DNA from: an archaeon
GTDB lineage: Archaea; Aenigmatarchaeota; Aenigmatarchaeia; CG10238-14; SCSR01
NCBI GenBank assembly: GCA_004297575.1
Contig: SCSR01000092.1
Location: 1 to 28,569, forward strand
Direction of reading: 5' to 3'
DNA length: 28,569 nucleotides
The translations under genes were made by a program, and so were the position numbers. How positions within the stretch are numbered: position 1 is the stretch's first letter; every line of letters begins with the position of its first letter. This document shows, piece after piece, positions 21,952 to 28,569 of this stretch. The notes under the pieces were generated by a model. It was not told the origin of the DNA. It saw nothing but the letters and a program-made list of their open reading frames with translations, and did not search any database.

Positions 21952-22929
21952 TTACACAACTTTCATTTTCTCCAAATTACTAACCGTAACCTTAAACTTA
22001 TCTAGAACTTGAGAGTATGTAATTATTTCTATTCTTATAGCATGACTCCATTTGTTAACGAACGATTTAGTCTTTTCATCAGTTTTGAAGCCGAATACAA
22101 GAATGCCTTTCGGATAGAATTCATGTATTCCATATTTTTTGCTAGTTCTTGTCGAGCTGGCCGTATCTATCACATCATCAAAATAATTGAGCATCTGATC
22201 TAAAGCTTTAGCAAAATCTGAACTTATCTCACCATCTTTAGTTACAAATTCTGCATCTACTCTTTTCAGCTCTATTATCTCCTCGGATCCATCAAATCTC
22301 TTTAGATAGAAATCATATCTATCCATACTGTTCCATTTCTGTGGTTTGAAATCAGTGTAGTACAAACCCAAAAACCAAGAATGTTCCTCTAAAAACGCCT
22401 GTAAGTCTTCTTCTTTCTTTTTGTTTTTTTCAAAATCATTTATTAATGTCTCAAAATATTCGATTTGTTTTTTATATTCATCTATCCTTTGAAAAAAATC
22501 ATTATCCCTTTGTTTTCGGAATTCGTCCTCTCTCTTTGAGAGTTCAATTTTGAGTTTCTCTATAGTTTGTTCAGCTTTTTCTAGCTCAATTTCTTTTACT
22601 TTAAGTTCCTCTGACAATGCTTCCGTAGGTTGGCTTCTTATTCCATTTAGATCTTTTGCGTCAATATTATATTTCTGAGCCCATCTAAAAAAACTTTTTA
22701 CTAATCCTATGACATCCTTTACACCTAGAAGAAACGAATCTTTTGAGAAATACCATTTACCACTTTTTGTTGCATTAGATCTACTTAATCGTATGAATTT
22801 CTCTCCATTAGATTTTGTCTCATATATCTGTGCATGGGTTCTAGAAGGATTACCGCGTGCATCGATTCTCTCATTTAAAATAGTCTCATCTAGCTTTTTA
22901 CTTTTTTTATCATCACCACCTGTTTCCAT
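21952..22929 (-). CDS. sduA: Shedu-type (DUF4263) antiviral nuclease
   Basis: A 325-residue protein in three parts: an N-terminal region (1-100) with SRTHAQIYETKSNGEKFIRLSR, a charged coiled coil (about 104-175) and a C-terminal DUF4263 nuclease domain (about 174-310). The domain begins EEDLQAFLEEHSWFLGL and carries the PD-(D/E)xK-like core D206 (RYDFYL), E220 and K222 (IIELKR), then Q245 (ALDQMLNYF) and PKGILVFGF. This is the Shedu pattern of single-protein phage defence. The N-terminal domains of Shedu proteins vary and are thought to sense infection. AT-rich, convergent with AbiJ. The 12-bp palindrome at 22966-22977 lies just upstream of its TATA-like element. Confidence 0.85.
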   Translation of the reverse strand: METGGDDKKSKKLDETILNERIDARGNPSRTHAQIYETKSNGEKFIRLSRSNATKSGKWYFSKDSFLLGVKDVIGLVKSFFRWAQKYNIDAKDLNGIRSQPTEALSEELKVKEIELEKAEQTIEKLKIELSKREDEFRKQRDNDFFQRIDEYKKQIEYFETLINDFEKNKKKEEDLQAFLEEHSWFLGLYYTDFKPQKWNSMDRYDFYLKRFDGSEEIIELKRVDAEFVTKDGEISSDFAKALDQMLNYFDDVIDTASSTRTSKKYGIHEFYPKGILVFGFKTDEKTKSFVNKWSHAIRIEIITYSQVLDKFKVTVSNLEKMKVV

Positions 22930-23101
22930 ACATAGAAACTGATATTTTCAATTATTAAGTTTAATTTTACGCGTAAACACAATTCCGCTAAAACAGCTAA
23001 CTATTTCTGCATGAACGCACAATATATCATTAACTTTGATGCAAAATCTCTCCAAGTATCTATAGCATTTTAGGATTGCGCTTCTGGGCATATTGTAAAT
23101 T
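22930..23101. other. Intergenic region between Shedu gene and membrane-anchored protein gene
   Basis: 172 AT-rich bases. The first 50 hold the Shedu promoter and the palindrome at 22966-22977. I see no gene, RNA or repeat in the remainder. Confidence 0.5.
22966..22977. promoter_or_regulatory. 12-bp palindrome upstream of the Shedu gene
   Basis: TTTACGCGTAAA is a perfect palindrome 37-48 bases before the Shedu start codon, directly upstream of the TATA-like TTAAACTTAATAA (around 22951-22963 on the minus strand). It could be an operator or activator site; no cognate regulator can be named. Confidence 0.35.
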
Positions 23102-23596
23102 TTAGCACGTTTCTTCATTGGTTAGAGTCTTGGACTCGAAATAAATGCCTACATATTTACAACATCTCTGCATGTTGTTATTAAAGCATGGTATGGAAAA
23201 AAATAAGAAATTAAATTGACATGTTTCTGTCAATTTAATAGAAGCTACTTCGGTTCTGATATCTTCATAGAAATTAGGTTCGAATTTATATGATGTTATC
23301 TCGTCAGGTTGAACTATATACCCCACCGAGGAAATATTATTTATAATTCTATTGTCAGAAACAAAAGATATATTATTGCCTTCGAATGAAATTTCGACAT
23401 TTGCAGGTATTTTTCCGACATTCTTTATATTTACTTGAGATTTTTGACCTGTTATAATTATCGATGGACACGCTTGATTTTGAGTATTAGGCTGTACGAC
23501 CCAAACTATAGTTGGTACGGAATAATAAGCAGCTGTAATTATACCAATAATAGTCAATATACCAATTATAATTCCTATATTTTTTCCAATGTTCAT
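23102..23596 (-). CDS. Membrane-anchored protein with cysteine-rich outer domain, unknown
   Basis: A 164-residue protein. An N-terminal helix, IGKNIGIIIGILTIIGIITAAYY (about 3-25), anchors it; the rest is probably outside the cell, with beta-rich segments (KSQVNIKNVGKIPANVEISFEGNN) and C-terminal cysteines CQFNFLFFSIPC...RCCKY. I start at the ATG at 23596, because the TATA-like AATAAATATAAATG (about 23613-23626) lies inside the longer 188-codon frame and about 25 bases before this ATG. It is divergent from a membrane-protein gene with which it shares a promoter region; the two may work together. AT-rich like the defence genes beside it. No family recognised. Confidence 0.6.
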   Translation of the reverse strand: MNIGKNIGIIIGILTIIGIITAAYYSVPTIVWVVQPNTQNQACPSIIITGQKSQVNIKNVGKIPANVEISFEGNNISFVSDNRIINNISSVGYIVQPDEITSYKFEPNFYEDIRTEVASIKLTETCQFNFLFFSIPCFNNNMQRCCKYVGIYFESKTLTNEETC

Positions 23597-23611
23597 ATAC
23601 CATAATTGACG

Positions 23612-23629
23612 TACATTTATATTTATTCT
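23612..23629. promoter_or_regulatory. Shared AT-rich promoter of the divergent membrane-protein pair
   Basis: ACATTTATATTTATTCTC is about 25 bases from the start of the minus-strand gene (23596) and about 35 from the plus-strand start (23657). TATA-like matches can be read in both directions, so one short element may drive both genes. Confidence 0.45.
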
Positions 23630-23656
23630 CAGTAATCTCATCAGGGCAGATAATTT

Positions 23657-24169
23657 ATGATAATACAATTATTCGATACTATAGCTGGAGGGATTTTTGT
23701 TATGATAGGATTGACGTTATTCTTTTACAAGAAAGCGTTATTTGAAACTCAAGTTTTATTAATTTTAGGTGTATTGAGTTTACTTGTTGTTTCACCACAA
23801 TATGGTATAAACAAGATAAATGAGAATTTCAAAATAATAGATCTTCTTACAATTGGTTCAATTGCTATGGTACTTGGTACATTTTTGTACGAAAGACATC
23901 ATGATGAGATACAATACTTCTTGGGTTTGTGTGTATTGAGTGCTGTATTTTTATTTTCTGCTGGACTAATTATGACTTTGCCTGTCATTTTTCAATCTAA
24001 CTCAACAAACATAACTTTGGAATATATAAAAACATTCATGCAAACATACATCAAAACATCTTTTATTTTTGTGGGAATTGTAGATTTGTTATTTTCTGCA
24101 GGCGGTCTAGCATATTTGGTTGATAAAAGATTTAGATTGTCTAAATCTTCTATATCATATATAGGATAA
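23657..24169 (+). CDS. Multi-spanning membrane protein, unknown
   Basis: A 170-residue protein with about five hydrophobic helices (near 8-24, 31-47, 60-77, 86-111, 133-155), a short loop KALFET between the first two, and a basic tail DKRFRLSKSS. No charged pore or enzyme motif is obvious. It is divergent from the membrane-anchored gene at 23596 and ends five bases from RNase Z on the other strand. Its AT-rich composition groups it with the AbiJ/Shedu block, and some defence systems use membrane effectors, but I see no direct evidence for that role. Confidence 0.65.
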   Translation: MIIQLFDTIAGGIFVMIGLTLFFYKKALFETQVLLILGVLSLLVVSPQYGINKINENFKIIDLLTIGSIAMVLGTFLYERHHDEIQYFLGLCVLSAVFLFSAGLIMTLPVIFQSNSTNITLEYIKTFMQTYIKTSFIFVGIVDLLFSAGGLAYLVDKRFRLSKSSISYIG

Positions 24170-24174
24170 CAATT

Positions 24175-25086
24175 CTACTTCAGCTTGACTGTCATGAAAT
24201 CATGAGCAATCTTGGTCTTCTTGAAAACCTTCTGCGCCTCTTTCTCCAGTTCCTTGGTATCAGTATATCTCCTGCTCAAGTGCGTGAGAACCAGCTGCTC
24301 GACCTTGGCCTTTTTCGCAACCTCTGCAGCATCCGCGACAGTGGCATGATACTTGCCTCCAGACTCTTCAGCCTCCAGGAACGTGCCGTCATGTATCAGC
24401 AAGTTCACTCCCTTGGAAATATTCACCACATTATCGCACGGCTTGGTATCTCCTGTATAAACAACACTCAATCCCGGCGCAACCTTCGCCACATCTTCCA
24501 GATTGACAGTCTTGCCGTCATGCTCCGCCTTGCCTTCGCTCTTCAATTTCTTCAGCCACGCTCCGCCTTTCAATCCAAGTTTCTTAATCTTACTCATCTC
24601 GATGTTGTACTTGTCCTTTTCCTTGAACATGTATGCGACCGACGGCACGGTGTGGAGAGTAGGCGTTGAATAGACTTCCCAATCAGCTGTCTCGAAAATC
24701 TTTGTAATCTGGTCTCCTTCGTACGGCACGTTGATCGCCTCGACCGGGAACTTTAATCCGAAATATCCCAAGTCGATAATGTCTGCGACAAACCTCTCAG
24801 CCTCTGGCCCGAATATCTTCAATTCCTTCTGGCGCTTCTCCAAATTCATAGTCTGTATTAACGGAATCAATCCTGCAAAATGGTCCGCATGCCAATGAGT
24901 AATAAATATAGTGTCGATATCCATGAAGCTGATTCCAGCTATCAATAATTGTTTCTGCGTCCCTTCACCGCAATCGAAAAGCAGCGTGTCCTTGTTCTCG
25001 CTCTGATATTCTAGCGCGATGGCTGAATGATTTCTGTCCTTTGTGGGAATGCCAGACACAGTGCCGAGGAATGTGATGTCTATCAT
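24175..25086 (-). CDS. rnz: Ribonuclease Z (tRNA 3' processing endonuclease)
   Basis: A 303-residue metallo-beta-lactamase-fold enzyme that cuts tRNA precursors after the discriminator base. Start MIDITFLGTVSGIPTKDRNHS, metal-binding HWHADH (residues 64-69), a downstream TLHTVPS histidine, VYTGDTKP with the bridging aspartate and LTHLSRRY complete the tRNase Z signature. The ATG at 25086 is chosen: it overlaps the HEPN gene's stop as ATGA (25083-25086), whereas the longer frame would need a GTG at 25098. It is the third gene of an apparent operon behind MNT and HEPN genes. Both tRNAs in the window lack an encoded CCA, consistent with processing by this enzyme. Confidence 0.95.
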   Translation of the reverse strand: MIDITFLGTVSGIPTKDRNHSAIALEYQSENKDTLLFDCGEGTQKQLLIAGISFMDIDTIFITHWHADHFAGLIPLIQTMNLEKRQKELKIFGPEAERFVADIIDLGYFGLKFPVEAINVPYEGDQITKIFETADWEVYSTPTLHTVPSVAYMFKEKDKYNIEMSKIKKLGLKGGAWLKKLKSEGKAEHDGKTVNLEDVAKVAPGLSVVYTGDTKPCDNVVNISKGVNLLIHDGTFLEAEESGGKYHATVADAAEVAKKAKVEQLVLTHLSRRYTDTKELEKEAQKVFKKTKIAHDFMTVKLK

Positions 25087-25484
25087 GACAACGTACACCT
25101 GCCTTTAACAAAATGAAACAATCTTTCAGCAGTGATTTTCGCCTCGTCTGCATCAGCTTGCTTCATTAATTTCTCGCCATATTCTGCATCGCTCTTGATT
25201 GACAAGAGTTTTGACAACCTTTTAGAATTGTTTTTTATCTCCATATCATTAGTATCGATACCCAAAAATAAAGCGACTGCATCCTCGTGCCTTTCTCCAG
25301 CATGCCTAGAGCCTGTTTTGAAAACACACGGGGCATCGGCAGAGGCTATCGCTGATTGCACAGCGCCAATTACGCATGCGTTCCACTCTTTGTTGCCATA
25401 AGACCAGTTCATTGCATTAACACATTCTTCTGCACGCTTCAAGTAGTCTTTAAATTTGGATTTGTCTACAGGTCGCGTCCTCAT
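25083..25484 (-). CDS. HEPN-domain protein (SAV_6107-like, putative RNase)
   Basis: A 133-residue all-helical protein. VDKSKFKDYLKRAEECVNAMNWSYGNKEWNACVIGAVQSAIASADA (6-51) and the R-x5-H motif R60...H66 in KTGSRHAGERHEDAVALF identify a HEPN domain, whose members are often metal-independent RNases. The gene starts in the stop of the nucleotidyltransferase gene (TGATG, 25482-25486) and ends in the start of RNase Z (ATGA), so all three are translationally coupled. With the MNT partner it forms a toxin-antitoxin-like pair of the HepT/MntA sort. RNase activity is inferred. Confidence 0.82.
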   Translation of the reverse strand: MRTRPVDKSKFKDYLKRAEECVNAMNWSYGNKEWNACVIGAVQSAIASADAPCVFKTGSRHAGERHEDAVALFLGIDTNDMEIKNNSKRLSKLLSIKSDAEYGEKLMKQADADEAKITAERLFHFVKGRCTLS

Positions 25485-26059
25485 CAGACCACCCTCATGC
25501 CTTTATTGATATTGTCAGCCAGTTTTTTATTCAGTTTTTTGAATTCTTCAACCGTGTATATACGGAATGAAGGCACGTTGCCATAGCGTTTTATGAATTT
25601 TTCTTCAAGCTTCGACAATTCCTGCGCCAAGTCCTTCTTAATGTTTTTCTCAGTCAATATGCACACATCAATATCGCTATTCACAGCCTCTTTGCCCTCT
25701 GCCACAGACCCGAAGATTATAATGTCCTTTATGCCCGGGTAACTGAAAAGTATGCGCAAATTATCTTTAAGGTCTGCTAGTGGTGGCATGTTAGCTAAAT
25801 GCCTAAGGTTGGTTATCGACACGAATGCATAACTTTCCATATTCAGTTTCCAAATATGGATATTCCCGATTCTTTGCGGTGTGACCAAATTCGCATCATT
25901 GAAGTCTTTGATTATTTTGTTGACTGCTGTATGGGATATGCCGAGTATCCTAGATATCTCCCTCTCGCTCGTAGGCGTGTCTTCGGATAGCAAGTAAAGC
26001 AATACCTTCAATTTTGCCTTCGAACCCAATACCAATTCGGGGAAGTTATGGAATTTCAT
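25484..26059 (-). CDS. Winged-helix/MNT nucleotidyltransferase fusion (putative antitoxin)
   Basis: A 191-residue two-domain protein. The N-terminal winged helix (about 12-72) has TSEREISRILGISHTAVNKIIKDFNDANLVTPQRIGNIHIWKLN. The C-terminal minimal nucleotidyltransferase (about 95-180) has the exact GS-x10-D-x-D motif, G117-S118 to D129-D131, in FGSVAEGKEAVNSDIDVCIL. In MntA-type antitoxins this domain transfers AMP to the HEPN partner, which here follows directly. The added DNA-binding domain suggests autoregulation, and the promoter contains palindromic sites placed for it. Leaderless start: TATA CTATTTAAG lies about 27 bases before the ATG. Confidence 0.86.
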   Translation of the reverse strand: MKFHNFPELVLGSKAKLKVLLYLLSEDTPTSEREISRILGISHTAVNKIIKDFNDANLVTPQRIGNIHIWKLNMESYAFVSITNLRHLANMPPLADLKDNLRILFSYPGIKDIIIFGSVAEGKEAVNSDIDVCILTEKNIKKDLAQELSKLEEKFIKRYGNVPSFRIYTVEEFKKLNKKLADNINKGMRVV

Positions 26060-26064
26060 ATGAA

Positions 26065-26100
26065 AAGTTTACAATTGTAAACTTAAATAGTTTACAATTG
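26065..26100. promoter_or_regulatory. Operator-like palindrome and repeat flanking the TATA box of the MNT-HEPN-RNase Z operon
   Basis: AAGTTTACAATTGTAAACTT (26065-26084) is a perfect 20-bp palindrome. AGTTTACAATTG recurs at 26089-26100, in register 23 bp away from its copy at 26066-26077. The minus-strand TATA element CTATTTAAG (26082-26090) lies between the two units, about 27 bases before the start codon at 26059. A protein bound to both would cover the core promoter. The operon's own winged-helix protein is the obvious candidate. Confidence 0.72.
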
Positions 26101-26136
26101 GCAATTATTTTAAACCAGTCTTTCTTTCTAAAAATA

Positions 26137-26811
26137 CTATGCCCTTGAAAGACGCGAATAGATGGTCAATACCTCGATTACAGCAGCTAAAATCAGTAAC
26201 AATGCGATCAACGCCAGAATCTTTATGGATTGCTTGCCCGTAGACAACAAAGCATTCTTTCGGGATATCCTCTTTTTGGAAATCCATCTTGGAAAGAATA
26301 GGGACACTCCCAGATAAAAGCCTTCGGTTGAAGCAAGTATTATAGAAACTGTCTCTAACAGAAACACAATTACAATACCAATCATCTCCAGTATAGAGTA
26401 CGCAGAAGAGACTGTGCCGAAGAGAAAACCGATGAGAAATCCATTAGACAACAGAAAGAATGGGATAGGCAGGAAAATCAATCCACCCAACATCAGCAAA
26501 ATATTTGACTTTATGTTATTCAGAAAAATTAGCACGGTTAATTGAACATATTCTCCCCTTTTTGCAAAACCCTCAAATACTGATAGGTAATCGAACACTG
26601 GTTTAAGGCTATCACGAACCTGAACTTTCTCATTCTCGCTTAGAGCATTGTATTCATTTGCTGATAACAGACCGTATAATATGCTGGCTACAAACAACAA
26701 AATGGTCAAACCCATTACAATTTTTGACATAGACTTTAGAATACGCATGGTATCATTGAAAAAACCGTACATATGGTTAATTTTATTTATTGTATACTTA
26801 GTTAGTTGCAT
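26137..26811 (-). CDS. SpoIIM/DUF95-family membrane protein
   Basis: A 224-residue membrane protein with about five helices (near 30-50, 90-125, 128-145, 150-170 and 195-215). FLNNIKSNILLMLGGLIFLPIPFFLLSNGFLIGFLFG (95-131) is the family hallmark: an asparagine-containing segment, then NG followed by a small-residue helix. Bacterial SpoIIM takes part in engulfment during sporulation; archaeal members have no known role. TATA-like CTTTAATACC (26833-26842) is about 27 bases before the ATG at 26811; in-frame ATGs at 26772 and 26748 are possible alternatives. The gene lies upstream of the MNT operon but is separated by the operator region. Confidence 0.8.
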   Translation of the reverse strand: MQLTKYTINKINHMYGFFNDTMRILKSMSKIVMGLTILLFVASILYGLLSANEYNALSENEKVQVRDSLKPVFDYLSVFEGFAKRGEYVQLTVLIFLNNIKSNILLMLGGLIFLPIPFFLLSNGFLIGFLFGTVSSAYSILEMIGIVIVFLLETVSIILASTEGFYLGVSLFFPRWISKKRISRKNALLSTGKQSIKILALIALLLILAAVIEVLTIYSRLSRA

Positions 26812-26898
26812 GTATGGAAGTGGTAAAGTTTCGGTATTAAAGATTTAACTCAACCGGGGTTCAATAAGCATTTAAGCTTAATTACCAATCTCAAATTT

Positions 26899-27222
26899 AT
26901 GTCATTGATTGAAGAGGTGTACTTGGGTGTTGCGTTTACTATTACTAAAGAAGCTGAGAGAATTGTGGGTGGAGATAAAATTTCGGGGGGGCGCCGACCA
27001 AATCATAATGCAATTTATAGGGAAGTGCGTGAAAGAGCAAGATACATTACAAAAGAGTATCATGACTTGCTAAAAGAGGCAGGTGAAGATACAAAATTGT
27101 TTGGCACGTACGTATACGCATCGCTAAGATCATGTGTTGCATGTTTTTATCTAAGTGAAGATTTGGAAGTAAGACTTGCAAAGCTTCCTACAGAAGATGA
27201 AATGCCGATAAAATCAAGCTAG
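26899..27222 (+). CDS. Small hypothetical protein
   Basis: A 107-residue protein of mainly helical character (LIEEVYLGVAFTITKEAERIVG, NAIYREVRERARYITKEYHDLLKEAG). No membrane segment or family motif recognised. CATTTAAGC (26869-26877) is a TATA-like element about 26 bases before the ATG. A run of seven G (26985-26991) in this AT-rich gene encodes part of SGGRRPNH and is a place where a sequencing or replication indel could alter the frame. The end overlaps the convergent CCA-adding enzyme gene by nine bases. Confidence 0.55.
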   Translation: MSLIEEVYLGVAFTITKEAERIVGGDKISGGRRPNHNAIYREVRERARYITKEYHDLLKEAGEDTKLFGTYVYASLRSCVACFYLSEDLEVRLAKLPTEDEMPIKSS

Positions 27223-28569
27223 CTTTTCTTTCTCAAAATACTTTCTCAAGAAAATGCCGAAATCCTGGTTCCTCTCAGCGACCTGCATGATGGCATCACC
27301 TGAGATGATGTCAAATCCGTTCGCAACCCTCTCTGCAAGATGATTCGGCACGCCTTTTGCCAGCAGTATATCCAATGGCTGCTTCAGGCTGTCCTGCAAT
27401 TTCTCACCGGCTGTCAGGAACTGTCTCTTCGTCTCCACGACCCAGTTGTTGTTCTCCACGTAGACTGCAGATGCAATATCCTTGTACTTGCCTAGGAAAT
27501 TCTCCACATCCTTCTTGTCGAAGACGCTCGGCCCGACACGCTTTTGCACATTCGGCAGCTTACCCACTTCCATCTCCAGCAAAACTGCAGCAATGAATTT
27601 CTCATCAGTGAAAACATCCTTGCCGAAAACCTTGAACTCATACTGCGTCTCTTCCAATATCCCCTGCAACCTCTCTCCTAACTTCCTCAACTGCGGCCAT
27701 AGTATGTCCGGCACCACTTTGGGCGGAATGAACTTGACAACAACAATCTCCGTAACCCTCTGCTCTTGCAGCTGCATCATCTCCTGCTTGGTCAACGGCA
27801 GCATCTTCTTCGGGAAAAACATCTCTTCTGACGGGTAATCCAAAAACAGCTTGGCGCATTTCTTGAACTTGTAGAAATCGTATGCCGACAATGCAGCAGC
27901 CGTATTCCTGTTCCTGTCAGTCGGGTCTATCAGCACCAATGCCTGGCTCTTGAAATTCCCCAGCACCTTCGGATAATCCTGCTTTTGGTATACTTTCTCG
28001 ATATCAATCAACTGTGATACTTGCCAATCCGTCGCAGCCCTCAACACGTCAAGGAAACTGCCATATGCTATCACCAACAGCTCGCACACATAACCGGAAT
28101 ATCCACCAGTCTTGGCATCCGCGCCGTACATGCCGTTTGATTTCAAAAACTGCTTCAATAGCCTGACTTCAGGCGCCAGTTTCTGCGGCAGGTGCTTTTC
28201 TATATACTGCACATGGAATGGTGTCCTATCTACAGCGGACTTGATCTGTTCTGCAGAAGCCACCTTGTAACAAGGAACGATATCAACTGAAATGCTGCCT
28301 ATCAGCCCTGTGACATACGGATGCTCGGCATAATCCACTTTCGCCTCGCCTTTGAGCTTGCCTATGACCGCCTTGCCTATCCTGAGCCCGTTCTCCTCAA
28401 GCTGTTTCTTGGTCATTTTTTCAGGAAAAAGCACGAAAACATCGAATTCCCTCTTGTCCGGAAGCCATGTGTTACGGGTGATGCTGCCTGCCAGTATAGC
28501 CTGCCCGCCGTATTTCCTAGCCATGCCGTTTGCCATTGACAAAACTCGCTTGGAAAGGCTCAGAAGGGC
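27214..28569 (-). CDS. cca: CCA-adding enzyme (class I, archaeal), 5' end beyond the window
   Basis: A tRNA nucleotidyltransferase that adds CCA to tRNA 3' ends; the frame stays open to the window edge, so the N-terminus is missing. Catalytic LAGSITRNTWLPDKREFDVFVLFP has the archaeal E-x-D pair; the third acid is the aspartate of SISVDIVPCYKV. YSGYVCELL in the central domain and a complete C-terminal tail follow. Apparent starts inside the window (TTG at 28542, ATG at 28536) lie within the conserved catalytic domain and are not the true start. Neither tRNA in this window encodes CCA, so the enzyme is needed. It lies about 2 kb from RNase Z, the preceding step in tRNA maturation. Confidence 0.95.
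   Translation of the reverse strand, partial: ALLSLSKRVLSMANGMARKYGGQAILAGSITRNTWLPDKREFDVFVLFPEKMTKKQLEENGLRIGKAVIGKLKGEAKVDYAEHPYVTGLIGSISVDIVPCYKVASAEQIKSAVDRTPFHVQYIEKHLPQKLAPEVRLLKQFLKSNGMYGADAKTGGYSGYVCELLVIAYGSFLDVLRAATDWQVSQLIDIEKVYQKQDYPKVLGNFKSQALVLIDPTDRNRNTAAALSAYDFYKFKKCAKLFLDYPSEEMFFPKKMLPLTKQEMMQLQEQRVTEIVVVKFIPPKVVPDILWPQLRKLGERLQGILEETQYEFKVFGKDVFTDEKFIAAVLLEMEVGKLPNVQKRVGPSVFDKKDVENFLGKYKDIASAVYVENNNWVVETKRQFLTAGEKLQDSLKQPLDILLAKGVPNHLAERVANGFDIISGDAIMQVAERNQDFGIFLRKYFEKEKLA

Noticed and set aside
20861..24170. Direct repeat of the tRNA-Arg 3' end bounding the defence island
   Set aside because: I looked for the TTCAAATCACGG and CGGGGGCA segments downstream and found no second copy in the window, so no attachment sites are annotated.
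26848..26866. T-arm-like CCGGGGTTCAATA suggesting a tRNA fragment or attachment site
   Set aside because: No pairing stem on the 3' side and no match to either tRNA 3' end in the window.
28321..28539. Plus-strand frame near the window end, and a TTG/ATG start of the CCA enzyme at 28542/28536
   Set aside because: The plus frame is a shadow. The starts fall inside the conserved catalytic domain and the minus frame stays open to the edge, so the gene is truncated by the window.
1..28569. CRISPR array, insertion sequence or transposase
   Set aside because: No spaced repeat series, no transposase-like frame and no terminal inverted repeats were seen.

Overview
The window is archaeal chromosomal DNA. 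The informational genes are archaeal types: Sec61-beta, the small subunit of the clamp loader, prefoldin alpha, SRP54 and FtsY, Pus10, ribosomal protein L21e, RNA polymerase subunit F (Rpo4), a DUF655 protein, aEF-1beta with a four-CxxC zinc ribbon, RNase Z and an archaeal-class CCA-adding enzyme. Many genes have a TATA-like element about 25-28 bases before the start codon, which fits leaderless transcription; a few have strong Shine-Dalgarno sequences. The lineage cannot be fixed from the sequence. The compact layout, with several convergent genes sharing stop-codon bases, and the mixture of moderate-GC core genes with AT-rich insertions would fit a small-genome or DPANN-like archaeon, but that is inference.

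Layout. 1-1431: Sec61-beta, an AT-rich winged-helix regulator followed by a perfect 20-bp palindrome, and endonuclease III. 1484-4953: an AT-rich cassette with an unknown protein, a divergent OMP-decarboxylase-like protein translationally coupled to an orotate-phosphoribosyltransferase-like protein, and a convergent MoaA-like radical SAM enzyme. 5036-9604: clamp-loader subunit, HerA-type ATPase, tRNA-Pro(GGG), a GT2 glycosyltransferase and a GT-C (PMT/ArnT-like) glycosyltransferase. 9679-11664: an AbrB-type protein tail-to-tail with a PIN nuclease, an unrecognised conserved-looking protein, and a divergent winged-helix regulator. 11696-17579: SDR oxidoreductase, a small exported protein, prefoldin alpha, FtsY, a multi-spanning membrane protein, SRP54 and Pus10. 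17581-20770: TPR protein, L21e, Rpo4, DUF655, small proteins, aEF-1beta and the zinc ribbon.

20816-24169: tRNA-Arg(GCG) followed directly by an AT-rich island. It holds an AbiJ-type abortive-infection protein facing a Shedu-type (DUF4263) nuclease across an 11-bp hairpin, then a divergent pair of membrane-protein genes. 24175-28569: a coupled operon of a winged-helix/MNT nucleotidyltransferase, a HEPN protein and RNase Z, with palindromic operator-like DNA around its TATA box; then a SpoIIM-family membrane protein, a small unknown protein, and a CCA-adding enzyme cut by the window edge.

How the parts relate. Sec61-beta, FtsY and SRP54 belong to co-translational membrane targeting. RNase Z and the CCA enzyme are consecutive steps in tRNA 3'-end maturation and flank a MNT-HEPN pair whose characterised relatives act on RNA. 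The most promising undescribed systems are the nucleotide-enzyme cassette (1484-4953), the MNT-HEPN-RNase Z operon with its operators (24175-26100), and the AbiJ/Shedu island beside tRNA-Arg.
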